Assembly (NCBI GenBank): GCA_044225415.1 | Contig: JBGAIO010000021.1 | Span: 1 to 33,706, forward strand | Origin: JALORV01 sp044225415 | GTDB taxonomy: Bacteria > Pseudomonadota > Gammaproteobacteria > Burkholderiales > Burkholderiaceae_F | Length of the DNA stretch: 33,706 bases | Reading direction: 5' to 3' | Shown: piece by piece, positions 1-7,207 of the stretch | Layout of the letters: every line of letters begins with the position of its first letter | How positions within the stretch are numbered: position 1 is the stretch's first letter | Program-made: the position numbers and the translations under genes | Notes under the pieces: generated by a model | The model's input: only the letters and a program-made list of their open reading frames with translations | Told to the model about the DNA's origin: nothing | Database searches by the model: none

Positions 1-42
1 CAGGGTCAGTCGACCGAACAGCGAGCGCGGCAGGAGGCTCAC
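1..42 (-). CDS. envZ: Sensor histidine kinase N-terminus, EnvZ-like (partial)
   Basis: Only the first 14 codons are inside the window. They begin with GTG at 42 and read V-S-L-L-P-R-S-L-F-G-R-L-T-L, the typical opening of proteobacterial EnvZ-type inner-membrane sensor kinases just before the first membrane helix. The GTG overlaps the TGA of the upstream regulator (39-41) by a GTGA junction, which implies translational coupling. The rest of the protein lies off the left edge, so the kinase domains cannot be checked. The call rests on this short match and on the position directly downstream of an OmpR-type gene. Confidence 0.7.
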   Translation of the reverse strand, partial: MSLLPRSLFGRLTL

Positions 43-779
43 CGGGAATCGCCGCCCTCGGCGTCGTCGGGCACGTAGACGTAGCCCATGCCCCAGACCG
101 TCTGGATGTAGCGCGGGTTCGCGGGATCGGGCTCGACGAGCTTGCGCACGCGCGAGACCTGCACGTCGATCGCGCGGTCGAAGACCTCGTGCTCGCGCCC
201 CCGCGCGAGCTGCATCAGCTTCTCGCGCGCGAGCGGCTGGCGCGGGTGCTGGACGAACACGCGGATGAGCGAGAACTCGCCGGTGGTGAGGTGCGTGACG
301 TTCCCGTCGGTAGCGAGCGTCCTCGCGGCGAGGTCGAGCCGATGGCGGCCGAACGCGACGACGCCCGCGTCGGCCGGCGCCCCCGCGGCCGGCTTGAGCG
401 CGTGGCGCCGCAGCACCGCGTGCACGCGCGCGACGAGCTCGCGCGGATTGAAGGGCTTCGGCAGGTAGTCGTCGGCGCCCATCTCGAGCCCGACGATGCG
501 ATCGACGTCCTCGCCCTTGGCGGTCAGCATGACGATCGGGGTCGTGTCGTTGCCGCCGCGCAGCCGCCGCAGGATCGACAGGCCGTCCTCGCCGGGCAGC
601 ATCAGGTCGAGGACCAGCACGTCGTAGCGCTCGCGCAGCCACAGCCGGTTCATCGTCACCGCGCTGTCCGCGACGACCACGTTGAAGCCGTTTTCGCCCA
701 GGTAGCGGCGCAGCAGGTCGCGCAGGCGTGCGTCGTCGTCGACCACCAGCACCTTCGGAGGCGTGTTGCGCGTTGCCAT
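39..779 (-). CDS. ompR: OmpR-family response regulator
   Basis: Cytoplasmic two-component response regulator of 246 aa. The receiver domain (about residues 8-125) carries the acidic cluster D14-D16, the phospho-acceptor D58 in the strand VLVLDLMLPGEDG, and the LTAKGED lysine. A winged-helix DNA-binding domain fills about 150-240, including the RAIDVQVSRVRKLVEPD recognition helix and the GMGYVY hairpin. I chose the ATG at 779 because the protein then starts MATRNTPPKVLVVDDD; the longer reading to 836 adds an unlikely Pro/Ala-rich leader. It overlaps the downstream envZ-like gene by four bases, so the two form a regulator-sensor operon. In the family, this pair controls porin or envelope genes in response to osmolarity. 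The target here is not visible, apart from a possible autoregulatory site upstream. Confidence 0.93.
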   Translation of the reverse strand: MATRNTPPKVLVVDDDARLRDLLRRYLGENGFNVVVADSAVTMNRLWLRERYDVLVLDLMLPGEDGLSILRRLRGGNDTTPIVMLTAKGEDVDRIVGLEMGADDYLPKPFNPRELVARVHAVLRRHALKPAAGAPADAGVVAFGRHRLDLAARTLATDGNVTHLTTGEFSLIRVFVQHPRQPLAREKLMQLARGREHEVFDRAIDVQVSRVRKLVEPDPANPRYIQTVWGMGYVYVPDDAEGGDSR

Positions 780-838
780 GGCGCGCATCGTAAGGCCTGC
801 GGAGGGCGGCGCAGCCCTTGCGGGCGGGGGCTTCACAA

Positions 839-854
839 AGTGTTACAGAGTGTT
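839..854. promoter_or_regulatory. Possible OmpR-type binding site (tandem AGTGTT)
   Basis: The divergent gap between ompR and the DUF3106 gene (780-894) contains AGTGTT at 839-844 and again at 849-854. The copies are exactly one helical turn apart, and GTTACA overlaps the first at 842-847. OmpR-family regulators bind tandem direct half-sites about 10 bp apart, and GTTACA resembles enterobacterial OmpR half-sites. Autoregulation, or control of the neighbouring secreted protein, is inference. I see no clear -35/-10 pair in this gap. Confidence 0.3.
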
Positions 855-894
855 TGCGAGGGAGCAGCGGCGGGCGAGTCAAAATGCGGTGTCG

Positions 895-1314
895 ATGAAC
901 GCCCTTCCGCTCCGCCGGCCGTCGAGGCCTGGCTTCGCTTTCACGCTGCTGTTGCTGCTGGCTGGCGCCCATCCGGCGTGGGCCGCCGACGGCGGTGCGG
1001 GCAATGACGCGCCCACCCGCGCCGAAGAGCGCCGCCGCGCCTGGCAGCAGATGCCGCCCGAGCAGCGCCGTGAACTGTGGCAGTCGTTGTCGCCCGAGCA
1101 GCGCGAACTGCTGATGCGCCGCGTCCCCGGCGACGAGCGTCGCCAGCTATGGCAGCAGATGACGCCCGAGCAGAAGGGCGCGATGCGGCAGCGCTTTCTC
1201 GACCAGCGCGAGCAGGCGCAGCGCGAGGGCCGTTCGAAGCTCACGCCGGAAGAGCGGCAGCGCCTGCGCGACGAGATCCGCGAGTCGCAGAAGGACTGGA
1301 AGAAGGGGAAGTAA
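895..1314 (+). CDS. DUF3106-type exported protein
   Basis: Protein of 139 aa from the ATG at 895. It has an N-terminal signal peptide (positive start, Leu-rich core FAFTLLLLLAGAHPAWA, likely cleavage after AWA around residue 25). The mature part is highly charged and helical. It repeats a phrase of the type (L)W-Q-x-(M/L)-(S/T)PE-Q-R at least three times (PPEQRRELWQSL, SPEQRELLMRR, TPEQKGAMRQR), followed by SKLTPEERQRLRDEIRESQ. This layout matches the DUF3106 family common in Betaproteobacteria, whose function is unknown. It is divergent from ompR and lies before a double-hairpin repeat that overlaps its stop codon. Longer in-frame readings would start inside ompR and are less likely. A periplasmic Spy/CpxP-like role is possible but unsupported. 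Confidence 0.75.
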   Translation: MNALPLRRPSRPGFAFTLLLLLAGAHPAWAADGGAGNDAPTRAEERRRAWQQMPPEQRRELWQSLSPEQRELLMRRVPGDERRQLWQQMTPEQKGAMRQRFLDQREQAQREGRSKLTPEERQRLRDEIRESQKDWKKGK

Positions 1315-1386
1315 ATTAGGCCCCGGCCTTCGCCGGGGCGACGACGCGCCGCCGCCGTCATCCCGGCGAGGGCCGGGATCCAGTTT
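1313..1386. repeat. Dispersed double-hairpin repeat, copy 1 (74 bp)
   Basis: Two adjacent GC hairpins: 1321-1338 (7 bp stem CCCCGGC/GCCGGGG, 4-nt loop) and 1360-1379 (8 bp stem ATCCCGGC/GCCGGGAT, 4-nt loop). AAATT at the left and AGTTT at the right flank them, so the whole element is also one large imperfect inverted repeat. A copy of the same 74 bp length and internal spacing is at 13943-14016, and a related one at 28145-28215. This copy starts inside the stop codon of the DUF3106 gene. It has no U-run, so it is not a classical terminator. Confidence 0.85.
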
Positions 1387-1458
1387 CCTGCGCAACCGCG
1401 CTTCCCCAGCGCACCACGCGCTTCACATAAGATCATGTGACGTCCCGCAACCCAGCCC

Positions 1459-3321
1459 ATGCCCGACCTCACCGCCGACTTCGACCCGCGCGCCGTCATC
1501 GACGGCCTGCCGCACCTGCCGGGCGTCTACCGCATGCTCGACGCGCTGGGCGGGGCGCTGTACGTCGGCAAGGCGCGCGACCTGCGCAAGCGTGTCGCGT
1601 CGTACTTCAACAAGGGCGTGGGACCGCGTACCGCGCACATGCTGGCGCGCGTGGCCTCGATCGAGACCACGGTCACGCGCTCCGAGGCCGAGGCGCTGCT
1701 GCTCGAGAACAACCTCATCAAGTCGCTGGCGCCGCGCTTCAACGTGGTGTTCCGCGATGACAAGTCCTATCCGTATCTGAAGTTCACCAGCCACGCCTTC
1801 CCGCGCATCGCGTACTACCGCGGCGCGGTGGACCGGCGCGCGCAGGTCTTCGGACCGTATCCGAACGCATGGGCGGTGAAGGACAGCATCCAGCTGCTGC
1901 AGAAGGTGTTCCGGCTGCGCACCTGCGAGGACACGGTGTTCGCCAATCGGCTGCGGCCGTGCCTGCTGCACCAGATCCATCGCTGCAGCGCGCCGTGCGT
2001 CGGACTGGTCAGCGAGGATGCCTACGCCGCCGACGTGCAGCGCGCCGTGCGCTTCCTGCAGGGCGAGTCCGACGACGTGATGCGCGAGCTGGAAACGCGC
2101 ATGCAGCAGCTGTCCGCCGAACTGAAGTTCGAGGAAGCCGCAGCGGTGCGCGACCAGCTCGGCGCACTGTCGCGCGTGCTGCACCAGCAGGCCGTCGAGA
2201 CGACCGGTTCCGACACCGATGCGGACGTCCTCGCGGTGGTGACGGACGGCGGACAGGCCTGCGTGAACCTGGCGATGGTGCGCGGCGGCCGGCACCTGGG
2301 CGACAAGGCGAGCTATCCGTCGCGCACGGCCGAGATTGCCGAGCCGGCGGAGATCCTCGAAGCGTTCATCTACCAGCACTACGGCGCACAGCCGTGCCCG
2401 CCGACCCTGGTCGTCAACGCCGACATCGATGCAGAGGAAGTGTCGACCTTCCTGTCCGAGGCCAGCGGTCGGCGCGTGCAGGTGGTGCGCCATCCGCAGG
2501 AAGGCCGCCGCCACTGGCTGGAGATGGCCGAGGCCAACGCGCGGCTGGCGCTGGCGCGGCGGCTCGCCGAAGAAGGTTCGCAGATGGCGCGGACGCGCGC
2601 GCTGGTCGAGGCGCTGGGGCTGGAACTGGCCGACGACGAAGCCGACAAGCTGCGCGTCGAGTGCTTCGACGTGAGTCACACGGCGGGTGAAGCGACGCAG
2701 GCCTCGTGCGTGGTGTACCTCAATCACCAGATGCGCCCGTCCGAATACCGCCGCTACAACATCGAGGGCGTCGAGGCCGGCGACGACTACGCTGCCATGC
2801 GCCAGGTGCTGACGCGCCGCTTCTCGGCGGTGGCCCGCGGCGAGGCCGTGCTGCCGCAGCTCGTGCTGATCGACGGCGGCAAGGGGCAGGTGATGGTCGC
2901 GCGGCAGGTGTTCGAGGAACTCGGACTCGATCCCGGCGTGCTGGTGGGCGTGGCCAAGGGCGAGCAACGCAAGGTCGGCCTCGAGGAACTCGTGTTCCCG
3001 GATCACCGTCCGCCGCTCGTGCTGGGACGTGATTCCCAGGCGTTGCTGCTGGTGGCGCAGATCCGCGACGAGGCGCACCGCTTTGCGATCACCGGCATGC
3101 GCGCGCGGCGCGCGAAGCCGCGGCAGAGTTCGCAGCTCGAGACCATGGACGGCATCGGTCCCAAGCGGCGGCAGCGGCTGCTGGCCCGCTTCGGCGGCCT
3201 GCGCGGGCTGGCCGCGGCGTCGATCGACGACATCGCAACCGTCGAAGGCGTTTCGCGTAAGCTGGCGGAACGCATCTACGCGCAGTTGCATGGCCAGCCC
3301 ACCGAGCAATCCTCCCGATAG
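1459..3321 (+). CDS. uvrC: Excinuclease ABC subunit C
   Basis: UvrC, 620 aa and full length for the family, makes the dual incisions of nucleotide excision repair on the UvrB-DNA complex. The N-terminal GIY-YIG nuclease domain shows PGVYRML (about 21-27) and YVGKARDLRKRV. A UVR motif that binds UvrB lies at about 205-240 (LETRMQQLSAELKFEEAAAVRDQL region). The RNase H-like second nuclease domain carries CFDVSH (D404) and LVLIDGGKGQ (D472). The C-terminal tandem helix-hairpin-helix (about 563-612) has MDGIGPKRRQRLL and VEGVSRKLAERI. The ATG at 1459 is the first in-frame start and gives the usual N-terminus, although no strong ribosome-binding site precedes it. The gene is followed after 7 nt by pgsA, the classical uvrC-pgsA order. 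Confidence 0.98.
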   Translation: MPDLTADFDPRAVIDGLPHLPGVYRMLDALGGALYVGKARDLRKRVASYFNKGVGPRTAHMLARVASIETTVTRSEAEALLLENNLIKSLAPRFNVVFRDDKSYPYLKFTSHAFPRIAYYRGAVDRRAQVFGPYPNAWAVKDSIQLLQKVFRLRTCEDTVFANRLRPCLLHQIHRCSAPCVGLVSEDAYAADVQRAVRFLQGESDDVMRELETRMQQLSAELKFEEAAAVRDQLGALSRVLHQQAVETTGSDTDADVLAVVTDGGQACVNLAMVRGGRHLGDKASYPSRTAEIAEPAEILEAFIYQHYGAQPCPPTLVVNADIDAEEVSTFLSEASGRRVQVVRHPQEGRRHWLEMAEANARLALARRLAEEGSQMARTRALVEALGLELADDEADKLRVECFDVSHTAGEATQASCVVYLNHQMRPSEYRRYNIEGVEAGDDYAAMRQVLTRRFSAVARGEAVLPQLVLIDGGKGQVMVARQVFEELGLDPGVLVGVAKGEQRKVGLEELVFPDHRPPLVLGRDSQALLLVAQIRDEAHRFAITGMRARRAKPRQSSQLETMDGIGPKRRQRLLARFGGLRGLAAASIDDIATVEGVSRKLAERIYAQLHGQPTEQSSR

Positions 3322-3328
3322 TGCAGCC

Positions 3329-3931
3329 GTGACGCACGCGCCAGCCGCGGGTGCCGCGCGGCTGAGCTTCAACGTCGCGATGGCGCTGACGTGGGCGCGC
3401 ATCGCGATGATTCCCGTCATCGTCGGCATCTTCTACCTGCCCGACGGCTGGCTGCCGGCGCACTGGAAGAACGCCACCGCGGCGTGGCTGTTCATCCTCG
3501 CCGCGCTGACCGACGCCTTCGACGGCTGGGTCGCGCGCCGCTACGGAATGCAGAGCCGCCTGGGCGCGTTCCTCGATCCCGTCGCCGACAAGCTGATGGT
3601 GTGCGCGGCGCTGATCGTGCTGCTGTCGCTCGACCGCATCGACGAACTGGTGGCGCTGGTCATCATCGGCCGCGAGATCACGGTCTCGGCGCTGCGCGAA
3701 TGGATGGCGCAGCTCGGCAAGTCGAGCAGCGTGGCCGTGAATTCGCTCGGCAAGATCAAGACCATCGCGCAGATGGTCGCGATCCCGATGCTGCTCTTCC
3801 ACGACCGGCTGTTCGGACTGATCGACCTGCAGACGATCGGCACGGTGCTGATCTACGTCGCCGCGGTGCTGACCGTGCATTCGATGCTGGTCTACATGCG
3901 CATGGCGTGGCCGCATCTGCGCGGGCACTAG
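3329..3931 (+). CDS. pgsA: CDP-diacylglycerol--glycerol-3-phosphate 3-phosphatidyltransferase
   Basis: Integral membrane enzyme of 200 aa that makes phosphatidylglycerol phosphate, the committed step to phosphatidylglycerol and cardiolipin. The CDP-alcohol phosphotransferase signature is complete: D65-G66-x2-A69-R70-x8-G79-x3-D83-x3-D87. Several hydrophobic helices flank it, for example IAMIPVIVGIFYLP, AAWLFILAALTDAF and LMVCAALIVLLSL. I prefer the GTG at 3329: family members carry a few residues before the conserved N-terminal FNVxxxLTWxRI segment, and the ATG at 3380 would cut into it. The start lies 7 nt after the uvrC stop, so the two are likely co-transcribed. tRNA-Gly and tRNA-Cys follow, the same order as E. 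coli uvrC-pgsA-glyW-cysT. Confidence 0.95.
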   Translation: MTHAPAAGAARLSFNVAMALTWARIAMIPVIVGIFYLPDGWLPAHWKNATAAWLFILAALTDAFDGWVARRYGMQSRLGAFLDPVADKLMVCAALIVLLSLDRIDELVALVIIGREITVSALREWMAQLGKSSSVAVNSLGKIKTIAQMVAIPMLLFHDRLFGLIDLQTIGTVLIYVAAVLTVHSMLVYMRMAWPHLRGH

Positions 3932-3964
3932 TCACTGGAGGAACGCGCAGCGATGCTTGCTGGT

Positions 3965-3992
3965 TTGACGTGCTTTGGCCTGCCGCTATAAT
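3965..3992 (+). promoter_or_regulatory. Sigma-70 promoter for tRNA-Gly/tRNA-Cys
   Basis: TTGACG at 3965-3970 and a perfect TATAAT at 3987-3992 are separated by 16 bp. A start near 3999-4000 would leave a leader of about 7 nt before the mature tRNA-Gly at 4007. It is by far the best -35/-10 pair I see in the window, as expected for a stable-RNA promoter. Confidence 0.85.
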
Positions 3993-4006
3993 CCGGCGCT
4001 TCGAGC

Positions 4007-4082
4007 GCGGGCGTAGCTCAGTTGGTAGAGCGCAACCTTGCCAAGGTTGAGGTCGAGAGTTCGAGACTCTTCGCCCGCTCCA
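4007..4082 (+). tRNA. glyW: tRNA-Gly (anticodon GCC)
   Basis: Complete 76-nt cloverleaf with encoded CCA. The acceptor stem is GCGGGCG (4007-4013) with CGCCCGC (4072-4078). The D arm is GCTCAGTTGGTAGAGC, the anticodon stem CAACC/GGTTG has GCC at 4040-4042, and the T arm contains GAGTTCGAGACTC. It sits 75 bp after pgsA behind a near-consensus promoter. Confidence 0.97.
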
Positions 4083-4092
4083 GAATTCCTGC

Positions 4093-4120
4093 AAGGGGAA
4101 GCCGCCGTGCTTCCCCTTTT
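4093..4120 (+). terminator. Hairpin plus T-run between tRNA-Gly and tRNA-Cys
   Basis: AAGGGGAAG (4093-4101) pairs perfectly with CTTCCCCTT (4110-4118) around an 8-nt loop. The stem runs into TTTT (4117-4120). This has the form of an intrinsic terminator, with a short U-run. tRNA-Cys begins only 14 nt later with no visible promoter of its own, so the hairpin more likely gives partial termination or serves as an RNA-processing signal. Confidence 0.6.
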
Positions 4121-4133
4121 GACTTGCACCCCG

Positions 4134-4207
4134 GGCGGGGTGGCAGAGTGGCCATGCAGCGGACTGCAAATCCGTGTACGCCGGTTCGATTCCGACCCCC
4201 GCCTCCA
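4134..4207 (+). tRNA. cysT: tRNA-Cys (anticodon GCA)
   Basis: Complete 74-nt cloverleaf with encoded CCA. The acceptor stem is GGCGGGG (4134-4140) with CCCCGCC (4197-4203). The anticodon arm GCGGA-CTGCAAA-TCCGT has GCA at 4166-4168, and the T loop is GGTTCGATTCC. It follows tRNA-Gly after 51 nt. In E. coli the next gene is leuZ; here the matching tRNA-Leu(TAA) is about 9.2 kb further on. Confidence 0.96.
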
Positions 4208-4707
4208 CCCATGCTCCACATGCCAGTGCAATGTAGTGCAGGGGAGTGAGCGCAAGTCATTGAGTTGACTGCGCAATCCAGCTCTCGCAAACAACGGAAA
4301 GCGGCGGGAGATTGCGCTGGGCATCTGCCACCGCAACTCGCGGGATGCCGACGGCAGCCAGGACCAGTGAGATCACCGGCGCGACGTTCGACGTGATGCG
4401 TGCTCCTGGCCCGTTCTACCTGTTCCCGTCACCCGTGACGATGCGCGAGCCGCTGCCACTAAAGCCCAGCAAGTGAGTCCGGCGCCTGGCAGGTGCCGAC
4501 GTTCTTGGTTGCTTATAGCCTCTGACTGGCTGACCCGGACCCGCGAGCATCCTGCCGGTGCGATGTTGCCGCTGTGCGTCCGCATGGTGACGCCTGCGTG
4601 AACTCGCGGGATGCCGCTGTAGGGCAATGTCGCTGCTCGATGTAGGCCGGCGGGTCAACGTGAATCTTCATGTTCAGGATCGCACCCATGCCGCCGATAC
4701 CATCGGC
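4208..4707. other. Gene-poor stretch 3' of tRNA-Cys
   Basis: I see no convincing gene on either strand in these 500 bases. Short open frames lack starts with ribosome-binding sites and recognisable protein features. The one structure I can support is a 16-bp exact direct repeat, AACTCGCGGGATGCCG, at 4335-4350 and 4601-4616. The position just downstream of a tRNA gene, and the mixed composition, would fit a decayed insertion. No integrase or clear duplicated tRNA end is present. Confidence 0.5.
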
Positions 4708-4929
4708 ATGGTGACAATCGAAGTGCGCGTCGTGCGGTGCGACGATTCCGATGCGTGGGCAGCACAGGCCGCAACCGTCGGCGCGGTACTCCCTCGCACG
4801 TTCACCTACAGCCGACGGCGCACGCGCACCGAAGCGCTGCAGGACCGCGATCTAGTCGCGGCGTGGCTGCGCAGCGAGTTGCCGCCGCTGGTGGCGGACC
4901 ATCCGGGTCGCGTTGTGTTTGTGGAATAG
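4708..4929 (+). CDS. Small hypothetical protein
   Basis: Possible 73-aa protein starting MVTIEVRVVRCDDSDAW. It reads as a beta-strand start followed by a basic segment (SRRRTRTEALQDRDLVAAWL) and an acidic end. Third codon positions are strongly G/C from the ATG at 4708 onward, as in real genes nearby, but less so in the in-frame extension back to 4627. I see no good ribosome-binding site and do not recognise a family. It could be a remnant in a decayed region or a chance frame. The following 200 bases to 5147 hold nothing else I can support. Confidence 0.3.
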   Translation: MVTIEVRVVRCDDSDAWAAQAATVGAVLPRTFTYSRRRTRTEALQDRDLVAAWLRSELPPLVADHPGRVVFVE

Positions 4930-5147
4930 CGCTTCTCTCCCGATCTTTGAGCAAGAACCGCGCGATGGAGACGAAGGACTGGCCACAGCGGCTACACGAT
5001 ATCTTCGGAAACCGAGACGGCTTCATCGGATAGGAGCTCGCTGACCTCGAAGCGGGAAGGGGAAGGTCACCCCTGCTAAGCTCGAAGAGAGCGGCCTGCC
5101 ACTCGCAGTTCACTGTTCATTTCCGCCACATTTCTGGAGGCGTCACG

Positions 5148-5444
5148 ATGATCATGACGAGACACGCGATGTTTGCTGCCCTTGCCGTTGTCGCAGTGAC
5201 CGCCGCCCATGCGAGTGGTGGGGCGGCGACGACGTCGAGTGGAACTGCCGGCGCGACCGCGAAGACGGACGATGCGACCTGCCAAGCTCAGGCCGACGAC
5301 AGGAGGCTGCTGGGCTCTGATCGGTCGAACTTCCTCAAGACGTGCGAGAAGGCCGCGCGCAAGCCCTGCACGACCATTGCGGTCGCCGACCGGAAAATCG
5401 CGACGCCGGCGGCTTCGAACGCGCTGAAGTGCTCGCAGGGGTAA
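5148..5444 (+). CDS. PsiF-like small exported protein
   Basis: 98-aa protein with GGAGG (5136-5140) seven bases before its ATG. A signal peptide (MFAALAVVAVTAAHASG) covers about residues 8-24. A low-complexity Thr/Ser/Gly/Ala linker follows, then a cysteine-framed segment C-QAQADDRRLLGSDRSNFLKT-C. This resembles the PsiF repeat (C-x-A-x-A-(D)-x-x-L-x-G-x-x-R-x-x-F-x-x-x-C) of phosphate-starvation-associated periplasmic proteins. A weaker second half (CTTIAVADRKIATPAASNALKC) may be a diverged repeat. PsiF function is unknown even in E. coli. The gene converges on the protease gene with only 7 bp between the stops. The signal peptide and coding status are well supported; the family name is moderate. 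Confidence 0.65.
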   Translation: MIMTRHAMFAALAVVAVTAAHASGGAATTSSGTAGATAKTDDATCQAQADDRRLLGSDRSNFLKTCEKAARKPCTTIAVADRKIATPAASNALKCSQG

Positions 5445-5451
5445 TCCGGGC

Positions 5452-6189
5452 TCACGCAGCCGGCGCGTTTACCTCGGTCAGCGTGAGCAGCATGTCCGCA
5501 TACCACGCGCAGTTCAGGCCCAGCGATTCGTCGGCCTGCTGATCGCGGTTGCCCATGTCGATGCGGGCTGCGTGCACGCCGAGCAGCTTCCAAGGCAGCG
5601 AGCCGCGCAATTCCGAACTGCGCATGACCACCGGCGCACCGCTCGATCCGCGATGCGTGCGCGCATCGGTCATGAAATAGCCCATCCCCTGGAACCTCAG
5701 TCCGAAGGACGACGCGATCGCGGCCTGGCGGACCACCGGCAGGTGATGCAGCGAATCGTGGAATCCCAGCGGGAAGCCGACGATCAGCGTCGAGCTGCCC
5801 ACTTCGATCTCGTCGAGCTGCGCCTGCAGGTGTGATGGAGTGAAGCATTCGACCATCGCCGTCGCCGGCATGGCGGCGCGGTCGAGTTCGATCACGGCGA
5901 TGTCCACTTCGCCACCGCTGTCGCTGCCCTGACGCCAGACGGGCGTGCCCTCCTTGTGCAGCAGCACCGACATGCTGGCGATCTGGGTGAGGTTCTCGGG
6001 GTCGACGTGCACCTCGAACTCGATGCGATCCGGGTGATGACCGCTCTGCTCGTCGATCATCACGTGGCGATTCGTCACGAGGTACAGGTGCCCATCCCTC
6101 TCGAAGAAGAACGCGCTGGCGGTCGACAGGGCATTGGAAGCCCTGAACGTCGAAATGCGGGTCGTGGTCAGCAGCAGCGACTCGATCAT
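5452..6189 (-). CDS. Trypsin-like serine protease, no signal peptide
   Basis: 245-aa protein with the chymotrypsin-fold catalytic order: H42 in VTNRHVM, D96 in GEVDIAVIELD and S183 in THRGSSGAPVV. It has no hydrophobic export signal, so it probably acts in the cytoplasm, which is unusual for trypsin-like enzymes. It has no PDZ domain, unlike the DegP/HtrA group. The ATG at 6189 follows GGGGAG at a workable distance. It lies 25 nt after the transglutaminase stop on the same strand, as the fourth gene of the amidoligase/ATP-grasp/transglutaminase operon. By position it could process or remove peptides made or attached by those enzymes, a role played in related clusters by the proteasome-like peptidase Anbu. 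That functional link is inference. Confidence 0.85.
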   Translation of the reverse strand: MIESLLLTTTRISTFRASNALSTASAFFFERDGHLYLVTNRHVMIDEQSGHHPDRIEFEVHVDPENLTQIASMSVLLHKEGTPVWRQGSDSGGEVDIAVIELDRAAMPATAMVECFTPSHLQAQLDEIEVGSSTLIVGFPLGFHDSLHHLPVVRQAAIASSFGLRFQGMGYFMTDARTHRGSSGAPVVMRSSELRGSLPWKLLGVHAARIDMGNRDQQADESLGLNCAWYADMLLTLTEVNAPAA

Positions 6190-6214
6190 CCTCTCATGCT
6201 CCCCTCGGGCTCGT

Positions 6215-7207
6215 TCAGGCCGGAGTGACCGACACGCCGACGCGCAGCGTCTGCGGGCCGCCGCCGCGGATCACGCCGCGCAACGGAATGACGTCGCCGT
6301 AGTCGCGGCCGACGGCGACGGACACATGGGACCTGTCGATGATGACGTCGTTGGTGGGGTCGAGGTCGACCCAGCCGAAGGGCGGACAGTGGACCGACAC
6401 CCACGCGTGCGAGGCATCGGCGCCGACCAGGCGCTCCTTGCCGGGCGGCGGCGTCGTCAGCAGGTAACCGCTGACATAGCGTGCGGCCAGGCCGAGGGTG
6501 CGCAGTCCGCCGATCATGACGTGGGCAAAGTCCTGGCAGACGCCGCGCCGCGCGGCCAGCGCGTCCAGCACGGGCGTCGATACTTCCGTGGTCTCGGGCT
6601 CATAGGCGAATTCGCGGTTGATGCGCCTCATCAGGTCGATCGCTCCTGCCAGCACGCCGCTTGCCGGGGGAAACGACGCGCTCGCGTAGGCGCCCAGCTC
6701 GGCATGCAGCGGCACGAACGGCGACGGGTAGACGAACTCGATCTCCGGGTGAAACGGCGCGCCGGCGTAGTACTTCAATGCGTCGCGCACCTCTTCCCAC
6801 GGTGCGCTCGCCGCCGGATCGTGCTGCGTGCGGGGCGACAGCGCGACGCGGCTCGTGGCGCGCACCCGCAGCGATTCGTGCGGCGCATGCAGCGAGAACC
6901 AAGTCAGGACGTTGCCGTAGGCATCGCGCCCTTGAGACAGGCGCGTCGGCGGCGGTTCGACTGCCAGTGCGAAGGCCAGCAGCTGCTGGGAACCCAGCGC
7001 GGACCCCGGCGGGGCGGCGGGTACCAGCAGCGCTTCGGGTGCGGCGCCCTCGCGTGGCTTCAGGTGCGCAAGGTGGTAGGCGAGGTCCACGTGAGTGGAG
7101 TACTCGTATTCGCTCTCGTGCACGACGTCGAGCACGACGGTGTCGGACGTCCGCGGCGGCCCGCTCGCAGCCGCATCCACTCCTGCGGAGACGGTGCTCA
7201 TCGCCAT
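6215..7207 (-). CDS. Transglutaminase-like cysteine peptidase/ligase
   Basis: 330-aa protein of the bacterial transglutaminase-like family. An N-terminal beta-rich domain (about 20-110: VVHESEYEYSTHVDLAYHLAHLKPR) is followed by the catalytic core with C224 (RRGVCQDFAHV), H267 (ADASHAWVSV) and the acidic residue in WVDLDPTND. The C-terminus is GDVIPLRGVIRGGG. It has no signal peptide, so it is predicted to be cytosolic. Two starts are possible: ATG at 7207, or ATG at 7201, which overlaps the TGA of the upstream ATP-grasp/alpha-E gene as ATGA. Either way the genes overlap and are translationally coupled. Such proteins routinely neighbour alpha-E and circularly permuted ATP-grasp proteins and are thought to hydrolyse or form amide bonds in peptides. 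The substrate is unknown. Confidence 0.92.
   Translation of the reverse strand: MAMSTVSAGVDAAASGPPRTSDTVVLDVVHESEYEYSTHVDLAYHLAHLKPREGAAPEALLVPAAPPGSALGSQQLLAFALAVEPPPTRLSQGRDAYGNVLTWFSLHAPHESLRVRATSRVALSPRTQHDPAASAPWEEVRDALKYYAGAPFHPEIEFVYPSPFVPLHAELGAYASASFPPASGVLAGAIDLMRRINREFAYEPETTEVSTPVLDALAARRGVCQDFAHVMIGGLRTLGLAARYVSGYLLTTPPPGKERLVGADASHAWVSVHCPPFGWVDLDPTNDVIIDRSHVSVAVGRDYGDVIPLRGVIRGGGPQTLRVGVSVTPA

Noticed and set aside
3756..4336. Minus-strand frames reading GVGIEPAYTDLQSAA and SRTLDLNLGK
   Set aside because: These are translations of the tRNA-Cys and tRNA-Gly genes, a known source of spurious proteins.
4964..5032. 22-codon frame METKDWPQRLHDIFG
   Set aside because: Too short, no ribosome-binding site and no recognisable family; at most a remnant.
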